A DNA stretch of 64,000 nt from Fulvimarina endophytica (GCF_003403015.1 NZ_QURL01000003.1:124001-188000), one strand, 5' to 3'. Positions 53,713-63,361 are shown, counted from the stretch's first letter. The notes: generated by a model not told the origin, from the sequence alone. Translations and numbers: made by a program.

Positions 53713-54653
53713 CAGTAGCGGATCCTCGGGTCCATGAAGGCATAGGAGACGTCGATCAGGAGATTGACGGCGACGTAGATGCCGCTGGTCAGGAGGATCA
53801 GCGCCTGGATGACGGGATAGTCGCGGGCAAGAATCGCATCGACGGTGAGGCGCCCGAGGCCGGGCACGTTGAAGACGCTCTCGGTGACGACGACGCCGGA
53901 GATCATCAGGGCGAAGCCGGTTCCGATGACGGTGAGGATCGGCACGGCGGCGTTGCGCAGGGCATGGCGGAAGAGGACGATGCGCTCGGACAGCCCCTTG
54001 GCGCGGGCGGTGCGGATATAGTCCTCGCCGAGGACGTTCAGCATGGCCGCCCGCGTCATCCTCGCGATGAGGGCGATGTAGATGGTGGCGAGCGCCAGCG
54101 CCGGCAGGAAGATGCGCTGGAGGAAGGGGCCGATCCCTTCGGAAATGCTGGTGAAGCCCTGCACCGGGAAGAGCTTCAGATCGATGGCGAAGACCTGGAT
54201 CAGGATGTAGCCGGTCACGAAGATCGGGATCGAGAAGCCGAGCACCGAGATCGCCATGACCGCGCTGTCGGTGAGGCTCCTGTGCCGCCAGGCGGCGAGG
54301 ACGCCCATCGGGATCGACAGGATCAGCGTCATGATCATGGAGACGATCGCAAGGCTCAGGGTCGGCTCGAGGCGCTGGCCGATGAGGGTGAGGACCGGGG
54401 TGCGCGAGATCAGCGACTGTCCGAAATCGCCCGTGAGGAGCTGGCCGCTCCAGGTGACGAACTGGGTGAGGAGGGGCTGGTCGAGGCCGAGATTGCGGCG
54501 GATCTCCGCAAGCTGGGCGGGCGTTGCCATGTCGCCCGCAATAATCGCGGCCGGATCGCCCGGCGTCAGCCGCAAAAGGAGGAAGATGAAGAGGGCGACG
54601 ACGATCATCACCGGAATGGACGCCAGAATGCGCCTCAGGATGTAGGCGAGCAT
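53712..54653 (-). CDS. Dipeptide-type ABC importer permease, DppB-like
   Basis: A 313-residue permease with the N-terminal MLAYILRRILASIPVMIVV helix, the family's LTPGDPA segment, about six helices and the EAA-type loop (EDYIRTARAKGLSERIVLFRHALRNA). The ATG at 54653 starts the first helix. It is separated from the binding-protein gene by about 190 bp with two strong inverted repeats, which may lower expression relative to the binding protein. Confidence 0.93.
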   Translation of the reverse strand: MLAYILRRILASIPVMIVVALFIFLLLRLTPGDPAAIIAGDMATPAQLAEIRRNLGLDQPLLTQFVTWSGQLLTGDFGQSLISRTPVLTLIGQRLEPTLSLAIVSMIMTLILSIPMGVLAAWRHRSLTDSAVMAISVLGFSIPIFVTGYILIQVFAIDLKLFPVQGFTSISEGIGPFLQRIFLPALALATIYIALIARMTRAAMLNVLGEDYIRTARAKGLSERIVLFRHALRNAAVPILTVIGTGFALMISGVVVTESVFNVPGLGRLTVDAILARDYPVIQALILLTSGIYVAVNLLIDVSYAFMDPRIRY

Positions 54654-54737
54654 GGAGCGGGGCCTCGCTGCTGACGGCTCGGGTGCCGGACGCGCGCGCG
54701 GCCATGTCGAAGCAGGGCCGCGCGCTGGAGCATGGTG

Positions 54738-54761
54738 CCGAAAGATCGCATGATCTTTCGG
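54738..54761. terminator. Perfect inverted repeat between binding protein and permease genes
   Basis: CCGAAAGATC and GATCTTTCGG form a 10-bp stem with a GCAT loop. It lies within the operon, so it may stabilise the upstream mRNA end or attenuate transcription. I recall similar elements dispersed in Hyphomicrobiales genomes. Confidence 0.55.
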
Positions 54762-54790
54762 GGGTCTCATCATGCGCCGAGACGAAGGTC

Positions 54791-54832
54791 CGGAGCGAAA
54801 CGGCGACACGGGTATCGTCGCGTTTCGCTCCG
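54791..54832. terminator. Second inverted repeat between binding protein and permease genes
   Basis: CGGAGCGAAACG and CGTTTCGCTCCG form a perfect 12-bp stem with an 18-base loop, eight bases past the binding-protein stop codon. Together with the other repeat it may act as a partial terminator. Confidence 0.6.
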
Positions 54833-54840
54833 GGACGGTG

Positions 54841-56454
54841 CTACTCGGCCTTTTCGACGGCCCAGAAGACCGGGACCGGCATTTCGAGCATGCCGGTGAG
54901 CTTGTTGGAGAGCGCCGAGGGGATCTTGTACTCGCCGACCGGGATGTAGTTGACGACCTCGTAGGCATGGGCCTGGATGTCGGCGGCGATCGTCTTGCGC
55001 TCCTCCTCGCTTTCGGCGGCCGCGAAATTCGCGCGCATCTCGTCGAGCTTCGGATCGTCGGGCCAGCCGAACCAGGCGCCCTCCTTGCCGCCGCCGTTCA
55101 GCATCGGATTGTTGATCGGGCTCCACACCTCCGGAATGATCCAGTTGGTGAAGAACATGTTCCAGCCGCCTTCGGAGACCGGGGCCTGGCTCGCGCGCCG
55201 CGTGACGAGGGTCTGCCAGTCCATGGGTTGGAGATCGACGGTGAAGCCGGCCTGGCGCAGGAGCTGGGCCGCGACGACCGGCTGCGGTGCGATGCTCGGA
55301 ACGTCGGTCGGCTGCATGAGGACGATGGGCGTGCCGTCATAGCCGGCCTCCTCCAGCATGCGCTTGGCCTCCTCCGGCTGGGGCCCGTTCATGATGAGCT
55401 CGGAGCCCGCATCGGTCGCAAGCGGCGTGCCGCAGCCATACATGGAGCCGCATTTTTCCTGATATTGCGGATTGCCGACGAGGGCGGCGAGGATCGGGTC
55501 CTGGCCGAGGGCGGCCATGGCGGCCCTGCGGATCTCGACCTTGTCGAAGGGCGGATTGAGCCAGTTGAGGCGCGCCATGGTCTGGTAGCCGAGGGGGCTG
55601 AGGACCTCGACGGTCAGCTCGGGATTGGCCTCCAGAAGCGGCAGGAGATCGTAGGGCGTCTGCTCCATGAAATCGATCTCGCCGGAGCCGACCGCGTTCA
55701 CGGCGGTCATGGCGTCGGGCATCACGACCCATGTCACCTGATCGACATTGACCACCTTGCCGCCGGCGGTCCAGCTCGGCGGCTCGTCGCGCGGCACATA
55801 GGCCTCGTTCTTGGTGTAGACGGCCCGCACGCCCGGCTCGAACTGGCTCTCGTCGAAGACGAACGGGCCCGAGCCGGTATAATCGGTGATGCTCTCGCTG
55901 GACGGCGTCTCGGCGACGCGGGCGGGCATGATGAAGGTCGGCAGGCCCGAGGGCTTGGCCAGAAGCTGCAGCACGGTGGAGAACGGCTCGGAGAGCTTCA
56001 GCTCGAAGGTCTTGTCGCCGGTCGCCTCCAGGCTTTCGATCGAGCGGAACATCATCTGGGCGCCGCCGTCGCGCTCGCCCCAGCGCTTCAGCGAGGCGAC
56101 CGCGTCGGCCGCCGTCACCGGGGCGCCGTCGTGGAAGACGAGCCCGTCGCGCAGGGTGAAGGTGTAGGTCAGCCCGTCGTCGGAGACCTGCCAGTCGGCC
56201 ATCTGCGGCTGCGGCTCCAGGTTCTCGTCCATGCCGAGCAGCGTGTCGTAGATCATGTAGCCGTGATTGCGGGTGATGTGCGCCGTCGTGATGACCGGGT
56301 CGAGCACGCGGATGCCCGAATGCATGACGGCGCGGATCTCCTGGGCCTGAAGCGGCGAGGCGGCAAGACCCGCCCCCAGAAGCGTCGAGGCGAGAAGCGT
56401 CGCGCGCAACAGGTGCCGGGGGTGGAAGGCGGATGCTTTCGCGATGAAGGACAT
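54841..56454 (-). CDS. Peptide-binding lipoprotein/periplasmic protein (SBP_bac_5) of the ABC importer
   Basis: A 537-residue periplasmic solute-binding protein with a signal peptide (LLASTLLGAGLAASPLQAQ) and the family-5 features MHSGIRVLDPVITTAHITRNHGYMIYDTLLG and VTAADAVASLKRWGERD. It captures peptides or related cationic or amide ligands for the DppBC-like permeases. The ATG at 56454 was chosen as the signal sequence start. It is the first gene of the minus-strand operon, divergent from the IclR regulator. Confidence 0.93.
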   Translation of the reverse strand: MSFIAKASAFHPRHLLRATLLASTLLGAGLAASPLQAQEIRAVMHSGIRVLDPVITTAHITRNHGYMIYDTLLGMDENLEPQPQMADWQVSDDGLTYTFTLRDGLVFHDGAPVTAADAVASLKRWGERDGGAQMMFRSIESLEATGDKTFELKLSEPFSTVLQLLAKPSGLPTFIMPARVAETPSSESITDYTGSGPFVFDESQFEPGVRAVYTKNEAYVPRDEPPSWTAGGKVVNVDQVTWVVMPDAMTAVNAVGSGEIDFMEQTPYDLLPLLEANPELTVEVLSPLGYQTMARLNWLNPPFDKVEIRRAAMAALGQDPILAALVGNPQYQEKCGSMYGCGTPLATDAGSELIMNGPQPEEAKRMLEEAGYDGTPIVLMQPTDVPSIAPQPVVAAQLLRQAGFTVDLQPMDWQTLVTRRASQAPVSEGGWNMFFTNWIIPEVWSPINNPMLNGGGKEGAWFGWPDDPKLDEMRANFAAAESEEERKTIAADIQAHAYEVVNYIPVGEYKIPSALSNKLTGMLEMPVPVFWAVEKAE

Positions 56455-56510
56455 GCTGTCGTCTCCGCTGAGGGCGGCGCTGTCGGCCGCGGGAATTCGG
56501 CTGCCGCATG

Positions 56511-56525
56511 TATCGCAATGCGATA
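56511..56525. promoter_or_regulatory. Perfect 15-bp palindrome, candidate IclR operator
   Basis: TATCGCA and TGCGATA flank a single A, in the gap between the divergent binding-protein and IclR genes. The symmetry partly continues outward (TGT and ACA). The position fits repression or activation of both divergent units by the IclR protein. Confidence 0.55.
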
Positions 56526-56607
56526 ACACTTTGCGGATTGTGATAGCCTACGAACAGGGTTAGTCTTTAGTCAACCGAATGTTTTGAGAAAAAATTGTGC
56601 AGGTGCG

Positions 56608-57372
56608 ATGAGTGACGAGCCCCTGATGCGCAGTGCCGGTTTCGTCGGCTCCCTGGGCAAGGCCATGCGGATCCTGGAGGCCTTCGGCGCCGAGACCCCT
56701 CGCCTCGGCCTTACCGAGCTGTCGCGCATGACCGGTCTCGACCGCTCCAGCGTCCAGCGGATCACGACCACCCTCTTCGATCTCGGCTACCTGACCAAGG
56801 ACCCGGCCACGCGCCGCTTCAGCCCGTCCCTGCGCATGACCGAACTCGCGAACGCCTTCCTGTGGGCCGATCCCCTGATGCAGACGGTGATGCCGCGCCT
56901 CATCGATCTTCACCGCAGCCTCGGCGAGACGGTGAACTTCGCGCGGCTCGACGGATCGGACATCGTCTATGTCGCGCGCCTGCCGAATGTGCGCACGAGC
57001 TATGCCGCGACGATCATCGGACGGCGCGTGCCGGCGCTCAACACCAGCAGCGGACGGGCGATGCTGGCCCGCAAGGACCCGGAAACCCGGCGCCGTCTCG
57101 TCGCCGAATGGCCGCTGAAGCGGTTCACGCCCGAAACCCTCATGGACCGCGACGAGATCGCGCGGCAGGTCGAGACCGCGGCCCGAACCGGCTACGCCGT
57201 CGCGACCAACGAACTGCAGATGAACGAGCGCGCGGTCGCCGTCGCCATTCGCGGCGCCCCCGGCTTCGAGGGGGCCATCCACTGTGCGCTGAGCGCCTCC
57301 GACTGGCCGCCCGAACGGGTGCGCGAGGCGATCGTGCCGAGCCTCATCGACACCGCGAACGCCATCGGCTGA
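56608..57372 (+). CDS. IclR-family transcriptional regulator
   Basis: A 254-residue regulator with a winged helix (SLGKAMRILEAFGAETPRLGLTELSRMTGLDRSSVQRITTTL) and the IclR effector domain (ARLDGSDIVYVARLP, ALNTSSGRAMLA, GYAVATNELQ). The ATG at 56608 follows AGG and is preferred to an upstream TTG. It is followed by the ggt gene 65 bp later on the same strand and divergent from the peptide importer, so it probably controls both. Confidence 0.92.
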   Translation: MSDEPLMRSAGFVGSLGKAMRILEAFGAETPRLGLTELSRMTGLDRSSVQRITTTLFDLGYLTKDPATRRFSPSLRMTELANAFLWADPLMQTVMPRLIDLHRSLGETVNFARLDGSDIVYVARLPNVRTSYAATIIGRRVPALNTSSGRAMLARKDPETRRRLVAEWPLKRFTPETLMDRDEIARQVETAARTGYAVATNELQMNERAVAVAIRGAPGFEGAIHCALSASDWPPERVREAIVPSLIDTANAIG

Positions 57373-57437
57373 CGCGCCTCACCCCGCTCTTTCGACCACC
57401 GAGCACCGAACACCGAACGCCCCGGAGACCCGAAGCC

Positions 57438-58991
57438 ATGTCGAACCTGTCCCGCTCCACCCGGACCCGCAAGCCCGCATGCCGCTCGGCGGGCGGCATC
57501 GTCGCCGCCCAGAGCCGGCGCGCCGCCGAGATCGGGGCCCAGATCCTCGCCGAGGGCGGCGATGCGGTGGATGCGGCGACCGCCGTCTCCTTCGCATTGG
57601 GGGTCGTGGAGCCCTGGATGAGCGGGCCTGCGGGCGGCGGCGCGATGATGGTCTTTCGGGCAGACGAGGGCCGCGCCTATGCCGTCGACTACGGCATGCG
57701 CTCGCCGGCAGGTCTCGATCCGCGCGATTTTCCCTTGAGCGGCGAGGGCGTCGCGAGCGATCTCTTCGCCTGGAAGCGCGTGGCGGACGACCGCAATCTC
57801 GAAGGGGCGAGCGCGGTCGCCGTGCCCGGAACCGTCGACGGCATCGGCCTTGCCCATGGCCGCTGGGGCCGGATGAGCTGGGCCGATCTCGTGCGCCCGG
57901 CGGCGAGCCTTGCGCGCGAGGGCCTCTCGGTCGACTGGTACGCGGCGCTGATCATCGCCTCCTCGGCACGGGCGCTCTCCCGCGACGCGGACGCCGCCGC
58001 GCTGTTTCTGGAAGACGGCGTCTTTCCTCCCATCGGAAGCTGGACGGCGCTGAGCGATATCCGCCTGCCCTTCCACCGCATGGCCGATACGCTGGAGGCG
58101 ATCGCGGCGGGAGGCCCGCGCGAGTTTCACGAGGGCGATGTCGGCCGGGAACTGGCACGGGATGTGGAGGCCAAGGGTGGCTCGCTGCGCTTCGAGGATC
58201 TCGCCACCTACCGTGCGGCGCTTCAGACCCCGTTGAGTTTCGCGGCGCTCGGCGGGCGCTTGCATGCGACGCCGGAGCTGACGGCGGGCCCGACGCTGCG
58301 CGACACCTTTGCCGGCTTTTCGGCCGAAGCGGGCGGGCTCGCGGGCCTCGCCGACGCCTTGTCGGCGGCCTACGAGACGCGGCTTTCCACCATGGGCGAC
58401 CATGAGAGCCCGAAAGCGCCCGGCTCCACCTCCCATTTCAGCGTGGTCGACAAGCACGGCAACATGGTCGCCATGACCCAGACGCTTCTCTCCGTCTTCG
58501 GCTCGAAGATCGTCTCGCCCTCGACCGGCCTCCTCCTCAACAACGGCATCATGTGGTTCGACCCCGAACAGGGGCGGCCGAACTCGCTTGCCGGCGGCAA
58601 ACGATGCCTGATGAATGTCTGCCCGGTCCTCGGCGAGCGCAGCGACGGCGCGCGCTTCGCCCTCGGCGCCTCGGGCGGGCGCAAGATCCTGCCCGCCGTC
58701 GCCCAGCTATCCCGCATGCTTCTTGGCGGCGCCGATCTCGACACGGCCTTCCACGCCCCGCGCATCGACGTCTCGGGCGGCGGGACGATCATCGCCGACG
58801 AGATGCTGGCCGAGGGGGATCTCGCAGCCCTTCGCAAGCGCCACGAGGTGCGCACCGCGCCGCGCACCGTCTTTCCCTACGCCTTCGCCTGCCCCTCGGC
58901 CGTCATGCGGGAGGGCTCCGAGAACTCCGGCGCGACCGAAATCGCCGCCCCCTGGGCCGATGCCGTCGCCGAGGCAGCCGGTTCGGCCTGA
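57438..58991 (+). CDS. ggt: Gamma-glutamyltransferase (GGT) family protein
   Basis: A 517-residue Ntn-hydrolase that matures by self-cleavage. The catalytic threonine is Thr331 in STSHFSVVDKHGNMVAMTQT; the small-subunit start and GGTIIADEM and LGASGGRKILPA motifs are seen. No signal peptide is visible, in contrast to periplasmic GGTs, so it may be cytosolic and act on imported gamma-glutamyl compounds. Transcribed with IclR; neighbours indicate use of glutathione-like or gamma-glutamyl peptides. Confidence 0.9.
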   Translation: MSNLSRSTRTRKPACRSAGGIVAAQSRRAAEIGAQILAEGGDAVDAATAVSFALGVVEPWMSGPAGGGAMMVFRADEGRAYAVDYGMRSPAGLDPRDFPLSGEGVASDLFAWKRVADDRNLEGASAVAVPGTVDGIGLAHGRWGRMSWADLVRPAASLAREGLSVDWYAALIIASSARALSRDADAAALFLEDGVFPPIGSWTALSDIRLPFHRMADTLEAIAAGGPREFHEGDVGRELARDVEAKGGSLRFEDLATYRAALQTPLSFAALGGRLHATPELTAGPTLRDTFAGFSAEAGGLAGLADALSAAYETRLSTMGDHESPKAPGSTSHFSVVDKHGNMVAMTQTLLSVFGSKIVSPSTGLLLNNGIMWFDPEQGRPNSLAGGKRCLMNVCPVLGERSDGARFALGASGGRKILPAVAQLSRMLLGGADLDTAFHAPRIDVSGGGTIIADEMLAEGDLAALRKRHEVRTAPRTVFPYAFACPSAVMREGSENSGATEIAAPWADAVAEAAGSA

Positions 58992-59047
58992 GGCGTGGCC
59001 CCGGACCCGGCCTCGACGCATGGCGCGCGCTCCTGTCGGCGGGTCCC

Positions 59048-59977
59048 TCAACCACCCATGGCGCCGCGCCGGGTCATGAGAATGCCGGCGAGTGCGATGA
59101 GGGCGATCCCGGCGGCCTCGATCGGTCCCGGCGGATCGTGGAAGAGAATTGCCGACCAGAACGCCGCGAAGCCGAGATAGGACGTGTCGAAGACACCCAC
59201 GACCGGTGTCGGAGCCAGCCGGTAGGCCGAGGCGACGAGGGTCGTGATGATCGCGAGAAACAGGCCGAGGAGCGCGGCGAGGCCGATATCCGCCGGTTCG
59301 AGCGTCGGCCAGAGCGCCGTGACGAACCCCTGCCCGCCGCCCGGCTCGAAGACCCAAAGAACGAGGAGGCCGAGGCCCGAGACGGCGACGAGGCAGAGAT
59401 TGAGGTCGAGCGCCATGGCGCCGGCGCTCTCCTCCCGGCTCCGGCTCCACGTGATCGTTCCCGAAACGGCATAGAACATCGCGGCGGCGAGCGGCAGGAC
59501 GAGCGCGAGGGCCGGCTTTCCCGAGAACGGGTCGACCACGAGGAGAACGCCGAGGCTCGACAGGCCGATCGCGATCCAGCCCGTGCCACCGATCGGGGTG
59601 CCGAGGGCGAACCGTGCGATCAGCGCCATCCAGATCGGCGCGGTATAGTAGCAGGCGGCTGCAAGCGCGAAGGAAAGGCTCGGCAGGCCGGCATAATAGC
59701 ACAGCCACATGGCCGCGAGGCTGAGGCTTCGGGCCCGGACCCATGCCGTTCGCCGCGATCGCAAGGCGCTCGGGCCTCCCATCGCCAGAAGCCCGGCCGC
59801 GATCAGAGCCCCAGCAACGAGCGAGCGCAGGAGAACGATCTGCGCGAGAGAGAATCGATCGCCGGAAAGCTTCACCAGCGCATCCGAAAGCGACAGAAGG
59901 GTGACGGCGAGAAGGATGGCCGCGATCCCTCTTGCGCGTGGCGTCAGCTGTTCGAGACCTGTGCGTATCCATGCCAT
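59048..59977 (-). CDS. EamA/DMT-superfamily transporter
   Basis: A 309-residue inner-membrane protein with about ten helices and two EamA halves (LSDALVKLSGDRFSLAQIVLLRSL, then PTPVVGVFDTSYLGFAAFWSAILF). It is convergent with the ggt gene and divergent from the LysR regulator across a 69-bp gap, so LysR control is likely. The substrate is not evident. Confidence 0.88.
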   Translation of the reverse strand: MAWIRTGLEQLTPRARGIAAILLAVTLLSLSDALVKLSGDRFSLAQIVLLRSLVAGALIAAGLLAMGGPSALRSRRTAWVRARSLSLAAMWLCYYAGLPSLSFALAAACYYTAPIWMALIARFALGTPIGGTGWIAIGLSSLGVLLVVDPFSGKPALALVLPLAAAMFYAVSGTITWSRSREESAGAMALDLNLCLVAVSGLGLLVLWVFEPGGGQGFVTALWPTLEPADIGLAALLGLFLAIITTLVASAYRLAPTPVVGVFDTSYLGFAAFWSAILFHDPPGPIEAAGIALIALAGILMTRRGAMGG

Positions 59978-60009
59978 GGTTCATGGAAGAACGATCCGGG
60001 CCGCTTTAT

Positions 60010-60021
60010 AAAACGAGTTTT
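60010..60021. promoter_or_regulatory. AT-rich palindrome in the LysR/EamA divergent gap
   Basis: AAAAC and GTTTT flank GA, inside an AT-rich patch of a 69-bp divergent gap. It may be the LysR operator or part of overlapping promoters. Confidence 0.4.
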
Positions 60022-60046
60022 CGTCGCTTATCCATGAGGTCAGGGA

Positions 60047-60949
60047 ATGGATGCACGCGCCCTGCCGCCTTTGTCGCGGCTGCGCCCCTTCGAGGCGGCG
60101 ATCAGGCATGAGAGCTTCACGGCGGCCGCCGCCGAACTGGGCCTGACCCAGACCGCGGTGACGAAGCAGATCGCGGCGCTCGAGGCCGATCTCGGGGTCG
60201 CGCTCTTCGAGCGCCGCAACCGGGCGGTCTTCCCCACCGAGGAAGGGCGCGCCTTCGGCTGCGTCGTTGGCCGGGCGCTGAGCGAGATTGCCGGCGAGGC
60301 CGCGCGGCTTCGCGGCGCGCGCCTGCCGGGCGGCGTGGTTCTCCATTGCCAGCATTGCGAGGCGTTCTACTGGCTGATGCCGCGCCTGCCGCGACTTCAC
60401 GAGACCCATCCCGAGATCGAGCTTCGCCTCGTGACCTCGCTCGATCCGATCACCCGGGCTTCCGAGCCGTTCGATATCGCCATTCAGACGAGCGGCCGGC
60501 CATCGGGATCGGCGCGCCTCGCCTTCACTGCCGGTGACGAGATCTTTCCCGTCGCCTCGCCCGCGCTCGCCGGCGCCGCACCCCTGCCCTGCCCGTTGCC
60601 GGATCTTTCGCGGCTCCCGCTCCTCTCCCACCGGGTCGTCCCCCAGGACTGGCTGGACTGGCCGGACTGGTTCGAGGCCTTCGGCGCGAGCCTGCCGGCG
60701 GGCAGCCGTCTCGTCATGTTCGACAGCGTTCCGCTCGTCCTTCAGGCCGCGATCGCCGGACGCGGCGTCGCGCTCGGCTGGCGGCGCACGGTCGAGGGTC
60801 TGATCGGGGAAGGCAAGCTGGTGCGTCTGTGCGCTGAGGCGCTTGCGCGTCCCGCCGAGATTTCGGTTTTCAGGGGCCTGCGCGGCGGCTCCCATCGCCA
60901 GACGGACGCCGTTCTTTCCTGGCTTCGCGCAGAATTCGAAGCCGGATGA
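60047..60949 (+). CDS. LysR-family regulator (GcvA-like)
   Basis: A 300-residue regulator: winged helix (LRPFEAAIRHESFTAAAAELGLTQTAVTKQIAALEADLGVALFERRNR) and a periplasmic-binding-like effector domain. The PLSRLRPFEAAIRH.SFT start is typical of the GcvA subgroup. It is divergent from the EamA carrier gene, its probable target. The following gene is convergent. Confidence 0.92.
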   Translation: MDARALPPLSRLRPFEAAIRHESFTAAAAELGLTQTAVTKQIAALEADLGVALFERRNRAVFPTEEGRAFGCVVGRALSEIAGEAARLRGARLPGGVVLHCQHCEAFYWLMPRLPRLHETHPEIELRLVTSLDPITRASEPFDIAIQTSGRPSGSARLAFTAGDEIFPVASPALAGAAPLPCPLPDLSRLPLLSHRVVPQDWLDWPDWFEAFGASLPAGSRLVMFDSVPLVLQAAIAGRGVALGWRRTVEGLIGEGKLVRLCAEALARPAEISVFRGLRGGSHRQTDAVLSWLRAEFEAG

Positions 60950-60993
60950 GGCGGGCCGTGTCCCTGCCCGGCGTCTGATCGAGGGCTAGCGGC

Positions 60994-63096
60994 TCAGCCG
61001 GCTCTCCTCGCGCCTTCGCTCATCGCCGGTTTTCCGGCTCCGGCCCCGTCGTAGCGCTCGAAGTCGCGGGCGGACATGGGGCGGCCGTAGAGATAGCCCT
61101 GCCCCCAGGCGCAGCCTTGTGCGCTGAGGACGCTGTGCTGGGCCGGCGTCTCGATGCCCTCCGCCACCGTCGCCATGCCCAGCCCGTCGGCCATCTGGAT
61201 CATGGCGCGGGTGATCGACCTGTCCCTCTCGGTGACATCGGGTCCCGAGACGAAGGAGCGGTCGATCTTGATCTTCGTGACCGGATACTTGCGCAGCATG
61301 CTGAGCGAGGCGAACCCCGTGCCGAAATCGTCGAAGGCGAGGGAGACGCCGAGGGCCCTCAGCCGCTTGAGCTGGGACAGGATGCGCTCGTCGTTCTTCA
61401 GGATCGTGGTTTCGGTGATCTCGATCTCGAGCCCGTCCGGGGCGAGATCGGCCGCCTTCAGGGCCTGCTCGACATGGCGCAGGAGATCGCCGGACTTGAA
61501 CTGGATCGGGAACAGATTGACCGCGACCCGGAAATCCGGCCGGATCGCCCGCCGCCAGTGCGCGGCCTGGCGGCAGGCGGTCGCGATGATCCAGTTGCCG
61601 ACCGCGACGGCGGTCGCGTCGCTTTCCAGCAAGGTCAGGAACGCGCCGGGGGCCAAAAGGCCCCGTTCGGGATGGTTCCAGCGAAGAAGCGCCTCGGCAC
61701 CCCGGATCGAGCCGTCGCCGAGGAGAATCTGCGGCTGGTAGTAGAGCTCGTAGCCTCCGGTCGAGAGCACCCGGGCGAGCTCCTGACGGGCAAGCCCCCT
61801 CTCGGCGACCTTGTGACGAAGATCGGGCGTGAACAGGCGCGTGCGTCCGCGCCCGTCGCGCTTGGCCCGGTAGAGCGCGAGATCGGCGTTCGCAACGAGC
61901 GCCGCGGCGTCCGCGACATCGCTTCCGGTGCAGGCGACCCCGACGCTGGCGCTGATGGTGACGAGGGCCCCGGAAGCGGGAATCGCGACTTCGATCGCAT
62001 CGATCACCGTCTCGCCCAGCCAGTGGCCGTCGATCGGATTGGCCGTGTCCTCCATGATGACGACGAATTCGTCGCCGCCCATGCGCGCGCAAAAGCCGGA
62101 CCCGCCGGTTGCGTCCCGGATGCGGCGCGCGACCTCGACGAGCACGGCGTCCCCGACCGGATGGCCGAGGGTGTCGTTGATCTCCTTGAAGCCGTCGAGA
62201 TCGATCAGAAGGAGGGTCGCGCGGCGCTCGGCCGAGAAGAGGGCGTTCAGCCGCCTGTCGAAGGCGCCCCGGTTGGCAAGCCCCGTCAGGGGGTCCGTGA
62301 GCGCCGCTTCCATGAGCCGCGCCTCGGTCTCCACGCGCTCGCTCATGTCGCGCATGATGGCGCCGAACCGCTGCTCGCCCCGCTCCAGCCACCGGGAGAG
62401 CGAGAGTTCGATGGGAAATTCGCTGCCATCGCGCCGGCAGGCCGGCACCTTTATGGACTGGCCGATGAGTCTCGCCCCGCCCCCGTCGACGAGCCGCCTG
62501 AAGCCTTCGCTATGGGCCGCCCGCAGCGCCGGCGGTACGATCAGCGTCAGGCTCTGCCCGAGCACTTCGGCCGCGCGATATCCGAACAGGCGTTCGGCGC
62601 CCGCATTCCAGGCGACGATTTCGTTGCGCGCATTGGCGATGACGATCGCGTCGGGCGAGGAGGTCGCGATGCTTTCGAAGCGTTGCGAGGCTTCCAGATC
62701 GGCAAGGCGCGCCGCTTCGACGCGGTCGCTCACGACGTGGGCGAGTTCCGAAAGCATCCGGGCTTCGACGGGCAGAAGCGCCTGCGACGAGGGACGATGA
62801 ACCTCGATGGAGCCGATCGAGGCCCCGTCGGGGCCGCGGACGGGCGTCCGTAGCATCCGCGAGCCTTCGTCCGTCGCTTTTGCGGCCGATCCGGCCGGCA
62901 TCTCGCCGGCGGTGTGAACGGATGTCGTCCCGTCGATGTGCCCGATCTGCACGCGCACGGCGTCTGCCGCGAGAACCTCGAATGCGAAATGGGCGACCCG
63001 GTCGAGGTCCTCGGCGAGGCTGCGCGGGACGGCGAGCGAGCGCAAAGCGGGGCATGCGGTCATGACGGAAGCATCGCTCATGCGGCGGACCTGCAT
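60994..63096 (-). CDS. PAS-GGDEF-EAL bifunctional cyclic-di-GMP protein
   Basis: A 700-residue cytosolic protein: an N-terminal GAF-like region (about 20-130), a PAS domain (about 145-255), GGDEF (about 280-430) and EAL (about 445-690). The GGDEF loop (MGGDEFVVIME) is intact without an inhibitory RxxD site. The EAL domain keeps EALLRW, NLFPIQF, ETTILKN, DDFGTGFASL, KIDRSFV and AEGIET, so both synthesis and hydrolysis of cyclic-di-GMP are possible. The start at 63096 lacks a good ribosome site; ATG at 63081 with AGG upstream is an alternative. Confidence 0.92.
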   Translation of the reverse strand: MQVRRMSDASVMTACPALRSLAVPRSLAEDLDRVAHFAFEVLAADAVRVQIGHIDGTTSVHTAGEMPAGSAAKATDEGSRMLRTPVRGPDGASIGSIEVHRPSSQALLPVEARMLSELAHVVSDRVEAARLADLEASQRFESIATSSPDAIVIANARNEIVAWNAGAERLFGYRAAEVLGQSLTLIVPPALRAAHSEGFRRLVDGGGARLIGQSIKVPACRRDGSEFPIELSLSRWLERGEQRFGAIMRDMSERVETEARLMEAALTDPLTGLANRGAFDRRLNALFSAERRATLLLIDLDGFKEINDTLGHPVGDAVLVEVARRIRDATGGSGFCARMGGDEFVVIMEDTANPIDGHWLGETVIDAIEVAIPASGALVTISASVGVACTGSDVADAAALVANADLALYRAKRDGRGRTRLFTPDLRHKVAERGLARQELARVLSTGGYELYYQPQILLGDGSIRGAEALLRWNHPERGLLAPGAFLTLLESDATAVAVGNWIIATACRQAAHWRRAIRPDFRVAVNLFPIQFKSGDLLRHVEQALKAADLAPDGLEIEITETTILKNDERILSQLKRLRALGVSLAFDDFGTGFASLSMLRKYPVTKIKIDRSFVSGPDVTERDRSITRAMIQMADGLGMATVAEGIETPAQHSVLSAQGCAWGQGYLYGRPMSARDFERYDGAGAGKPAMSEGARRAG

Positions 63097-63361
63097 TGGT
63101 GGTAGATTTTCGTAACGTAAAATTATTACGCAAACCTTCCGAATGGGTTGTGCTAACCCTCTCCGATGACCGGCCGCGCAAAGCCGAAGCCGGCGGGAAC
63201 GATCGCGAACGCGAAAGAGCGAAAGCCGTCGCTGGGAAGCGCGACGAGAAGGAGACATGCCGAGGCCGCGACGATTTCCCCGTGCCTGACCACGCCTGCC
63301 AGTTGCAAGGATTGGGAGAAGATGGCGAGGTGGTCTCGTATCAAGCGACCAGGAGTTTGCC

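Noticed and set aside
59440..59460. CCACGTGAT segment resembling part of a parS site
   Set aside because: Only the central CACGTG is shared; the flanking TGTTT and AAACA are missing.
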